Translations under genes and position numbers: made by a program | Notes under the pieces: generated by a model | The model's database searches: none | What the model was told of the DNA's origin: nothing | Seen by the model: the letters and a program-made list of their open reading frames with translations, nothing else | Source: Bolinopsis microptera | Taxonomy: Eukaryota > Ctenophora > Tentaculata > Lobata > Bolinopsidae | Length of the DNA stretch: 64,000 bases | Assembly: GCF_026151205.1 (NCBI RefSeq) | Contig: NC_087074.1 | Coordinates: forward strand, 16,875,962-16,939,961 | Reading direction: 5' to 3' | Shown here: positions 12,101-24,100 of the stretch, one piece after another | Layout of the letters: each line of letters starts with the position of its first letter | Numbering within the stretch: the stretch's first letter is position 1

Positions 12101-15100
12101 TGTTATCATTATAGTTTGTCTAGTCATTATTCACTCCGTTGGGGCAGTGGTCTTAGTTCTCAATTAATTTGCATTTATGGACTTATTGTCGTAAGTGCTC
12201 ATTTGTTTGACAGCCTGTTTTAAGTGTCTAGCTTATTAACATGTCATAGTGGTTATCTACAGACCTCAGACGTGCGGCGGGTACAGACGTTTTATAAATT
12301 AGTAAATGGGGTACTTGGGTAATTAGACGTCTTATATAGCCCGGCCACTTTGATGACGTTCACAACCAGGTGAACTCTGTGCGGAAGGTTTGGTTTTAGT
12401 TGTCTGCTGCTTTTGTTGTGGTAAATAGGTAAACTACTTGATTGTATTTTTGGTGGCCATTGGACGAATCCAGGACGAATCACGGACCATTTAGCTAAAT
12501 ATGTTCCCCTTGAATAATTCACATGTCACAACTTCATAATATTTGAAATTTTATTCGCATCATTTAACATAACTTGAACTATTTGTGCATTGTGTAGTGG
12601 GTTGTTACGTGCTCTCTTTTGCGCAGTTTAACAGTTGATTCAGCCGGGACGACATGTTTTAATGTTGACCGGCGACGACATTATAGTATAAAATTATGCT
12701 TTATCATTTATATGATTTGATATGATTACTCGGAGTTATTAGTTAAGACCTTTGCTCCTCTAAGCTGAAATATTAGTTCATTCTCTAAATGCAAAAAGCT
12801 TTATATCGTATCTAATCCAATATATATAATTATCATCAAAGGACTTGATGCGAAAAATATTCATTTAATTTTATCACAGCAGGTTGAACGTTTCTGTTAG
12901 GTAAACATTAGATATTACATTGGGGGGATTGAGGAGGTCGTGGGTTCAATTCCCGCTCTCGGCATATCTCACCCCGACTTTTCACGAAACATACTACCTT
13001 ACTGCTTTGATTCAGTGATCAACTGCGTGATTAGGACCATACTTAACTACTTAAGCTACCGAGGGGGGGGGGGGCAAAGTCAGTACTCATACGTTGGGTC
13101 TTATACCACCTCCGTGTTTCATATTTGAGACCTGTAACTTTGCAGATGGTATACTGTCACTACTCATTCGAGGATTCCGTCACCAAAATTTGAAAATGTA
13201 TGGGGGCCACACCCAATCAACATTGAATTGCTTATACTCGTGTCTGTGAACATGTCAAAAATTCCGTTGTAACATATTGCTATAAGTCATTGAATCCGGA
13301 ATATAATGTGAAAATATGGTGCGAAACGGATTTAAAATGACGAAGTTATCAAGTAATTTGTTTATCTCTTTAGCTAAATCTATTGGGTAATCAATGATTA
13401 TCCAATCACTAAAGTCATCATGTGATAGCGTGCTACGACACCGTAATTGGGCTCTCTGCACGATTTCCATAGTGCAGATCTAGTTTCAACCCAGTCACCT
13501 GATCACACGTAATGAACAAACTCGTTATGCTTCATATCTCGGTCATCTGAGAAGCTAGAACTCTCATTTTATTCAGGGTGAATGTAAATTGAATAGCCAA
13601 ACTCCTCCACGTCGGTTTTCTTTCTCTGTTAAGTTTTCGTTTATCTCAGCCTCTGTAAGCCGTGATTAATTGAGATGAATTTAGGGTAATATTGTGTAAT
13701 ATGTAGATAGTGTAATGATTATAATAAGGCGGTCGTGGGGTCCAGTATGTGACGGTAATATTTTGGGCATATATTAGTATACGACAGTTATTGCACTTAA
13801 GTGCAGAGAGGTCAGTTTAACATATGTTTGGGTCAGTACGAGGTTGAATTATGGAGTGTTTACAGAATACTAGTGTTACTATGTTGCGGCTATCGACAGG
13901 ATAGTTAGGGATTGTTTAGCCGGGGCGAGCACTGGAGTAAGAGGTTTAACATAAGTTTAGGTCAACACGAGGTGTGTTTGAGTTTGTACGAGGTTGAGTT
14001 ATGGAGTGTTTAGAGAAGGCTAAGGTTACAAGGGCGTGACTATCGACGGAATAGTGGAGAGAGGGTTAGCTTTTGAGGAGAGTGGAGTGCCAGTTTACCC
14101 GATCGAGAGGGGGGTCATTTTGATACCGGGCAGGTTCTGTAGCTAGAACCTGTTAAGGTTAGGTCGTTCAGTTAGGTAGATGGTCATAGTGGTCAGTATA
14201 ATATTGGCGGTCGTAAAATAGTGGAGCATTACGTAGTTACTATTATCAGGCTTGGTTGTGGCCGGGGTCAACAATGGTTGGTCCGACACCAAGGGATGTC
14301 TTAACAACACTGGGCTCTGGCAGAGCGAGAATCAACAATGGTTGTTTCAGGGCATCTAGATTAAGGTGAGAGGAAGAACCAACAGTGGTTGATTCTGGGC
14401 ATCTAGATTAAGGTAAGAGCGAGAATCAACAATGGTTGTTTCAGGGCATCTGGATTAAGGTAAGAGGAAGAACCAACAGTGGTTGATTCTGGGCATCTAG
14501 ATTAAGGTAAGAGCGAGAATCAACAATGGTTGTTTCAGGGCATCTGGATTAAGGTAAGAGGAAGAACCAACAGTGGTTGATTCTGGGCATCTAGATTAAG
14601 GTAAGAGCGAGAATCAACAATGGTTGATTCAGGGCATCTAGATTAAGGTAAGAGGAAGAACCAACAGTGGTTGATTCTGGGCATCTAGATTAAGGTAAGA
14701 GCGAGAATCAACAATGGTTGTTTCAGGGCATCTAGATTAAGGTAAGAGGAAGAACCAACAGTGGTTGATTCTGGGCATCTAGATTAGAGTAAGAGGAAGA
14801 ACCAACAGTGGTTGATTCTGGGAATCTAGAATAGAGTAAGAGGAAGAACCAACAGTGGTTGATTCGGGGCATCTAGATTAGAGTAAGAGGAAGAACCAAC
14901 AGTGGTTGATTCTGGGCATCTAGATTAAGGTAAGAGGAAGAAGCAACAATGGTTGTCTCAGGGCATCTAGATCAGGCACGGCCAAGGCGAGTTGACCGTG
15001 CTATCTGTGTTTTATATTGCAGCGCCAGATCGCTGGGCGTTTATGGGCGATACGAGTCGGGTTAATTAGGATTTGAAGTAGAGGTTGTCGGATTATTCAT

Positions 15101-18100
15101 TATGTTGTTTCATAGTTTAATATTGTGTACCCTTTGTTATCACGCTCGTTTCCATTGTCCAAACCCTTAATTAAATGCAAATAAACTTCGAACCGGGAAG
15201 CAAGTGACGACTGCTTACACCTCTTTCTCACTGAGACTAAGTTTTAGTGGTGGTTGTGTTTGTTTGTTTAAAGTGACGGACGTGACTCCAAATTAACCGC
15301 TAATTGTACTAGTAAGTAGGGTAATGACATATTTGATATTGTTTTTGTATAAAATGTTAGTCAGTAGCTATGGTGACAAAATTTAATTAAAGTTGTGATG
15401 TTTTTACTGCATCGTTTGTCGTGATCATTCATCTTGAATTAATATTATTTTCCGCTTTTGTCTTCAAAGGTAGTTTGTCAAGGCTTTGATAATTTTTAGT
15501 TGGTAACTTACCGATTCGATTTGTTTAATATTGCAATCCAATACTCATTTGAATTCAATATTTAACGCTTAATATTAATAAGAAAACTCATTCATTTTAT
15601 TCTTGATCCACCCAGCTGAAAAGAATTAACAATGTCGTCGGTTGAACCAATACAGCCAATTAACCAGACCTACTACGAGATCTCCGATACCGGCCTGAGA
15701 TTCTCCCTAGCAGCTTACTGTTTCCTGACTGCAGCCTTCGCAGCAGCTGGAAACTCAGTAGTCCTAGTAGCCTCCATGAAGTACAAAGCTATAAAACTAG
15801 ACCGAGTGTCCACCATCTTGATCAGGAACATAGCTATCGCTGATCTAGCGTACTCGCTGTTGGTGATGTTACAAGTTGGGTTGTCTCTATCAGTGAACTC
15901 CTGGCCGTACGGTGACGGACACGATGCTCTCTGTCACCTCTCAACCTATCTTCAACACGCTCTAGCCTTCACTGATATCAACCTCATCTGTGCTCTGAAC
16001 ATTGCCAAGCTGACCTGCATCATGTTCCCGCTCTACGCCAGACTCAGATCATTCAGGAAGGGAGCTGTAATAAGTGGTATTGTCTGGCTGATTGCCAACT
16101 TGTACCCACTACAAGCCCTGAAGAGAGGGGTGTACTTCGATTACAGGTCCTACAGATGTGCCTACGTTCACACACCTGATTACTGGGTATGGTTAGATCC
16201 GGTCAACATATCCCTCTTCCTGCTCCTCCCCACCTGCATCGTCTTCATCACCACCCTCTGGTTATTGTTCTACGTGAGGAGGATAACAGGGGCTCACAAG
16301 CAGGCTGTGTTCACCATGCTGCCTGTTTCTGTGGTGTTCTGTCTGTCTTATGCTCCTATTGGAGGGTACTTTGTAGCAGAGAAGTGGATTATAGAGAACG
16401 CTGGCCAGGAACTTTATAAGGACCGGCTTTATACGAGTCTGTACAGATACGGCATGTTGATCAAGTTCATCAACAACAGTGCCAATCCAATCATTTACTT
16501 CTTTACTGTTCAGAGTTTTAGGACTTTTGTAATGCAGAAAATATTCAGAGTTAAATCGGCTGATTTGAGCAGAACGATGACTCGAATGACTCGAGTGGAT
16601 AACAGTACAAGATTCTCAAGACAATTAACCAATATAAATATCTCATTACCTGCTACACAGAGGCTTTCACGGCAGGTCACCAGTGTAAATAATCTGGGGA
16701 TTGTTACAAAACCTATCGTAACCACGGTAACTGAGGGAAACTAACGACGATAGGCTAACAATGACTACCACGGTAACTGAGTTGGAAACAGGCGATTATT
16801 AGCCGCAATATTATAAATGACCCTGAAAATTTTGAAATTAGTAGTTCCCCACCGAGTTCAGGATCGAAGATATCACGGCAGCTCTATTTGGGTTATCGTC
16901 TGCAAATGTGCTATGTTCTATCGTAGATTGAACTATTTTGTCTTATGTTAATTATCAATTATTGTTATAAGTCAATAACTTAAAGTTTGGCTTAACTTAG
17001 ATTGGAAGTGGCTGATTTCCTTATGCTAGAATCTGCTAATAACTAATTTAACGGTAATTAAGACTCGCATTATTTTTTCAACGTGAGAAAAATGTATAGT
17101 GTTTACAAAATATGTATCTTCTATTTTATGGAAATTAAATGCAGATTTGTTTCTAATAAAACATAATTAATATTTAATAGTAAAACTAAAACGGATTTTA
17201 AAAAAATGTTAATGCAGATTACATTTATGAATCTGCGTCAAACGCCACTGCTGCAGCAAGTTAAGACCTTGACAGAGTCACTCAGTGAGTCAGTGGTCTA
17301 TTAGAAACAATATGTCGCTTCATGAAGAGTGAAGACAGATTTGAGTCTCTAAGTCTAAGCCATGCTGTCAATAAATATGCTTGCCATTTACATGTGAAGT
17401 CTACCAGTATTCAACCTCCAAAGGCAATCTTACGCCTGTCCATCAACTTCGGGATCTCCGAGTAACTATCAGTTCTGACCAAGGTCATATGGAAATCGTG
17501 GCACTTGCGGAATCGCGATTTTTCCCATTCTCCGCGACAAATCGCGATTTTTGACGTTTGCGGCGACAAATCGCGATTTTCTCAGGTCCTCGCGACAAAT
17601 CGCAATTTTCAGTTCTCCGCGACAAATTGCGCATTTTTCTTAAAATCTGAGGACCAAATTTGCACATTATCCTTTAAATCCGAGGGCCAAATATCACTTG
17701 CTTTATAAGTATACGGATTATGGAACCAATCACATCCACTGCCTTCCGAATGTAGGTACGGACCTCAGAAGACCGGAAAAATATATTTTCGGCTCATATT
17801 CATAATGATCAGGGTAGCATGAAATATGAACAAAAGTAGTTTCCAGAAAACTCGTTTTGCAAAGCAGTCTACGTAATTGTAATAAGCGCCATGAATTGGC
17901 ACAGAATTTGTTGTCTCCGATTTTGATAAATTTGATACCACAAGTTGCCTCTAAGTATCTAAGTATCAATAATGAAAATTCACTGTGCAGCACTATAAGG
18001 TCGAGCTGATGTGGGCCTCCTGTGCATTGCGAGTGTGTAAGAAGGACGAAAAATGGGTAATTTCTTGCTTAAATACATATTACTCCTAAAGTATTGAATA

Positions 18101-21100
18101 TTTTAAAATACTTTTTACAGGATCGTAATCAGCTTGATCAGACGGAACTTTTGGTACCAAGATGATAATATTTGAAGAACCAAATATTCCAAAACATTTC
18201 TCAAAAAATTGTGAAAAAAATGTTCCTTTAAATCTTGAGATATTAGTACCAAAAGTTTAGTCTCGCTGAGCTGATCACGACTCCATAACCGTGGAAGTTA
18301 TAGGCCAAAAACTAAACATTTGCGTGAAAAAAGCACGCGCGGCGAACAAGCAGATTTGTTTGCCTGATACCACCCTCCATCGGACCCATTAACCGTTCCA
18401 TTGCAGATGGTGGGTTCCTACTCTGGATGAGTTCCTGATAAGCAGTAACGATGCTAAACTTAACAAATTTGTTTCCACTTACGAGTTTGGCGACACTTCA
18501 AACTCTTTGATAGGTAAAATTGGCGTCAGAAGCTATGGTAAGTTCTTTTCATTCAGCGAATATTTTGCGAATACCGTAGAAAAAACTTAAAAGTTATTGA
18601 TTAAAGTTCATTATTCCGTGCCCTTGCAGGAAAGTTTGTGAATAGTTACTCGATATTGGGTCGCAACATAATCCCCTTCTCCGTGGGCGTGTACGTGGCG
18701 TGGCAGTCATTTGCACGTGCTAATGACGTCTCTCAAGATAACCTCTGCGTTCAGCTCACCAACGTCTGCATGCATCAACAGGTTTCTATTTTCATTTGTA
18801 TAGAGAACTATTTATATTTTTAATAATCACTGACATCACAACAGTCAACCATTTCGTGTTTACCACCGTACTTTCCTCAGATCGACCTATCGCTCTTCCC
18901 AAGTCCAATAAAACTCTGCGTTGGAGTTCTGCCAAAAACTGGACAATTCCACATCACGACCAGCAACGTGTTGTTCATGTCGGGCAGCATCGAGACTCAC
19001 GACCCTCTACAAGAATGTGGCCAGGAGTTTGATCCGGAGTCCGGAAGTCTGGCAGACGGAAGGAAAGTTCTGGAGTTTTACCAACTGTTATCACAATCAA
19101 ATGGAGTCATTAAGAGGTGTGATTTAGAGAACCTGACGTGTGAGGTAGCTACTGAGAAGTGTGATAATGGGTCCAGTTCTGTTGATGGTAACCTCATGCT
19201 TCTTGATTCCCATTTCCAACTGATCCAGGTACAATACAATGCACTTTTCTCCTTATGACCTTTCTCTGCTTATTTTGTCATAAATTGTAGCATGTTTTTC
19301 TTAGAAATACTAGTGGCATACCAAACCTCAAATACACGATAAAAAGCCCCCATAAAGCTACAACTGTTAACATCCTCCTCTCCTTCCAGTTAGAGAGAAT
19401 GCAGACGTCTCCCTTCTCTACCCTCACTGGAGCCAGCTCCATTATCCTAGACGGCAGGGGTTTCTGTGAAACCAACTCCATCAGTAAACCTTACCCAGGC
19501 TCCTGTCGCTCTGACGCTGTCTGGGTTGATGGCACTTGGTTTGATGTGCTGGAACCTGCTCTCCAGGGAGTAGGAGTAAGCAAGGATAATGGTGAGAGTT
19601 GTGAACCAGATGAAGAGGTTATGTCTGAGATGGTAGAAAGGAAGAAAGTGCCCGTCCTGCTGAAAAGCTTGCTTTCAAAGGTTTGTCCAGCTTTTTGTTA
19701 TATGAAAAGTTGTGGTGGCAACTGTGATACAGCAACTTTAATCATGAATATTAAATCATGTCCGATATGTTCCTCCTTTAAAAATCCCCCTATTTCCGTT
19801 CGTTGCCCTTGTATGAAAGGGCCCTTGCTATCAAATCACAGCAGTTCACTGTAGGTTCCACTCTAAAGTCTAAACTGGACTTCTAGTAGCTAGATTCGTA
19901 CCTTCGCTCGGTTCTTGTAAAGTTGTAACACTTCCTTTCTGTTGTAATTATTGTTCCCCTAGTCAACTAGTTGCTCTTTATTCAGCATGCAGGTCTCAAC
20001 ATCTTCTGTTGCCATCATCACTGACTTTCCCAAACTAGATGATCTAAACAGGGTGCTGCACTATGTTCTACCGTGTGTCAGTGGTCTAACCATGGCCATC
20101 AGTATTGTAAACATTGTTGTCATGCTCAACGTAGGGGTTCTGAGGTCGCCCTCCACTGTCATCTACTTTACCTTGATTCTTATGGACATTCTTAACGCAC
20201 TCACTGGCTTCCTCATCACAGCTGATCCTGAATCAAAGCACTGGAAAGGAGTAGAATCAAACATATACCTCTTCACGTTTGATGCAACAATAGTTCTCAT
20301 ATTCGGTCTGGGAGTAGTTAGATTAGTTTGCATAAAGATGTCAGCTCTCAGAGTACTGGCTAATCTCCTGAAGCTGGCCTACTCCGCTGCTCTAGCATCG
20401 GTGCTATTCGGAGTGTTTGCAGTGTACTACTCACATCTTCTCCATCGTCTGGGGTACAGCAAATCCTTCGTGAACTACGCTTGGTTAGACCCTCAGAGTT
20501 AATGAATCGTCTTCTGGCCACGTGGTTCATGTCACTCTATACCTGGTTCGTAGTGCGAGGCAGCAGGTCCCTGATCCACTCCCCCGTATTCAAGAGAGCC
20601 AGTACCACTTCCCTCTGCATCACTCTCAACTTCATCGCCTCCTACACCTACTACACCTTCCTGAACAGTGCTAGGATGTACTACACCCTCCACCACCAGG
20701 ACTGTCCTCCCAGATCCTGGATGATGGTGCTGGTGTGCCGGGATTCTCTCTACATCGGCGTCACTGCCATGTGTGTTCACAGCTTGAACAACAACATCAT
20801 CCTGATGAGTCAGTGCCATGTGAGGGAGTTCATCTGGAGTCACCTGGTCTACTTCTCACGTGATCTGAAAAGGAAGTGCAGTTGTAACCAGAGAAATGAG
20901 AGTTATCGCTTCTTTGAGGACTACGCTTAATTGTTTAAACTTTTCAGTCACTATCCAATTATTCCTTGATTAGTAAATATTGAGTTTCCGATTTATGTAA
21001 ATTTTGTTTGTGATATACCTTCTAAAAGATTTTCGACTCGCGCGCGCGCTATTTGAAATTCGTCCACATGAAAATTTGTATTTATTTGATATAACGAACT

Positions 21101-24100
21101 TATCTACTAAATTACCTGGCGAAAGTTGAGGCTCATAAAACTGCTTCTATTCAGCTTACAAATCTTTGTGAATCTAAAATAATCTAAGTGACCTAAAACT
21201 CTAAAACTCTAAAACTCTAAAGCATTATCGACTATCATTTATCATGGAACTCTCTCCCCAGGAGCGGACTCGATGCTTTACAGTAACCTATTGGGCAGCT
21301 CAGTGTGGCTACACAGCAAGCACCTCACTGTAACCCGCATATACCCTGCTCTGGATGGTGCACTGCACGTGTGCTACGCTACCTGCTGTTTGGGTGACAC
21401 AGACCGTTGCCATGAAGACGTACACGCGCGGCACTTGGCCGTGGGAATTCTGTCCAAGTCGGAAGTTTTGGATTCTACCAACGTGGATCTCTCACAGCAG
21501 TTTTTTACTGTGGCCAGGTTTATAATTGTTACAATACAGTGTACCCGTCATATGTTCGGATAAGGCAATGTGTGAGTTATATATTGATTTTACTTTCAAT
21601 TATTTGAAGGATAGAGCCAGAGGTGGGGGTTGAGGCAGAATTCATTCTGATTAAAGCTGCTTTAACCTCAGCACTAACACTATCAACAATTTTTGAATAC
21701 CATAATCCCTTACTACTCGAGTTTGCGTTTGGTACCCAAAAACATGATGCCGAGGTAAAATAGGAACGTGTACAACCACTGAATCGTATGATTTGTACAC
21801 TTTTATATTGGTATATGCTTTGCATATTTCCTATGACAACCCTTCTTCAGTTGTGATACCATAGCTACTGAGATCATTATTACTTAATTTTGATTCAACC
21901 TAATTCTAAGAAATACACTAATTATTGAACTTGATTCTAATTTCGAATAAACATTTAATCAGACTTACTCACAAACGTCCATAAAAATCAAATGGACCAT
22001 TTAAAACTTTTAAAATAAAATGAAAAACATTTCAATAACCAATTTCAGTTATCAGTACAAAATGTGTATCTCATAATGTGTATGTGGAGAAAGGAGCTCA
22101 GCGAATTTTGATGGGTTGTTGTACGATAGTCGTGTTACTATACTCCAGAGTATCTTAACTTTATATTCTGTATCTAGATCATCACCTTTAGTACGCGAAA
22201 TGCACGTATCTATGAACTTTTGATTTGAAAAGTGTTCATGAAGCATCATGGAATCCGTTAGCATGTTCTTGATGCAATCAATGGTACCCTTCAGTACATC
22301 TAAATCACTGCTGGTTTCGAAGATATCTACCAATACCTCCGGTATGTTCACACCAACATTCACCAGACTGACAATACGCTCCTTTACAACAACTGACACT
22401 GACATCTTAGTTAACATTATAATCAGGCTGTCCGCAATACTCTCTCCTCGCTCATTTCCAATCCACCTTTTTAACAGCGTAGGTACACATTTCAGGACTC
22501 CCTGTTCACCAAGCTGAATAATATTCGCATCATCGTATGTTAGAAATTGCAGAGTAGTAGATATGTTATCCATGACTTCCCCATCAGAGCAGTTCTCACA
22601 TGAGTTGATCAAGTGTTCTGATATCCCACTCTTAACCACAGAACTCGCTGCATCATCTCCTGCATACATTACTATTTCTTTGAGTACGTAGGTCAAATTC
22701 CTGCAGTACTCCACCTCACTCTGTGTTTCATAGGCATGAATAAACTTTTCACTGGATCCAGTAGAAACGAGGTGTACGAGAAATTGTTTCTCAAAGTCTA
22801 ATTCAGTGTAAGGTATTGCTCCTATGGTAGCAGCTAACCTAGAGACTCCATCTTTGGTGTATATTACATCAAGGTCTGGCACCAAAAGTTTAAATGCTTC
22901 AGTGTCCCCAATACCGTCTAGACATTTGTGTAATAGAAGTACAGCTCCTACATTACTGTCATCGGATTCAGATAACTCTTTTAGTAACTGAATGTGAGGA
23001 CTTAGCAAATCGTTGGTTTTGCGAGCGTTTTTAGTTTCTAATCCAAGGAGGACTTCAGTAATACTGCTGCTGGTTATAGTGTTCGACTTAAGGCGATTGA
23101 AGATGGAGTTGAAAAATGCTGGGTTCAAGAACTCTGCTTGGAGTGCATTGGTATCTCGTACTATGATTTTTATTAAATCAAAAGCGTCATCGATGAGCCT
23201 GTCGCTGGTGTTTGTTTCAACTATCTTTTGCAAAATATTAGGAATATTTTCTAGTGAGTCTTCAATATCTTCTCGACCTGTGGTCATGAAATACACTGCA
23301 TTAAGTAAAATGGTTATCACAGATTCATCATTGCACCACTTTTTAAATAGGCTGCATATGTCAGAAAAACATCGATCTTAACGAGTATTTCCTGACTGAT
23401 TTTGCTATTCATTGCGATACTCTTAATAATATCAATGATATAACAGATGATTTCACTATCAGTACAATTTTCGCATGCTTTTATGAAATGCTTTACGACT
23501 CCAGTCTCGACCAGTGAACATTTTGCTTCTTCATCGCCACAATAAGCTACTTTTTCTGTCACGCAAAACAGGTTTCCCCGATAGTCTTTCTCGGAATGGT
23601 TATCGTAAGATTCAATAATCTTACCAATGAAACCAGTTGAGACGATCTTGCTTACGACTTCTTTCTCAAATTCTTCTTCCGTATATGGAATTGCTTTAAT
23701 GCAGCTAGCTAGTCTGGAAATTCCCTCATCTGTAAACATCTTGTCAAGCTCTGGTACCAAATATTGAATGTTTTCAGTAACTACATTGCAGCCCAGGTGT
23801 TTGTTTAACAGTATTACAGCAGCTACATTTATATTAACCTCACCATCATCTGCCTTAGCCAGCTCCTTCAGTGTATCATATGTGAGGACTTAACATTTCA
23901 TTTGTAGTGTTAGGATTTTTATGTGCCAATGCAAGTATGGCACCATTGAGCAGCTCAATTTTAGTTCCATTTTCTAAATTTCCTGACTTCAGCTGACTGA
24001 AAGCATTTGAAAAAAACTGAGGATTTATAAACTTCTGATGAAGTAAATTCAGTGTCGGGACAAGTTTTATATCACACCAAAGGTTTCGTTGATGACGCAT

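Noticed and set aside
12927-12963. Functional tRNA gene
   Set aside because: Only the TpsiC arm and acceptor tail are present; no D arm, anticodon arm or matching 5' acceptor strand.
17505-17642. CRISPR-like repeat-spacer pattern
   Set aside because: Only five cores of 19 bp with 9-10 bp gaps, decaying cores, a eukaryotic setting and no cas genes; it is a short tandem repeat.
19681-19854. Cys-rich extension of the dehydratase exon to a stop at 19854
   Set aside because: The donor at 19592 gives the right phase for the next exon, and the extension has no similarity to FAS.
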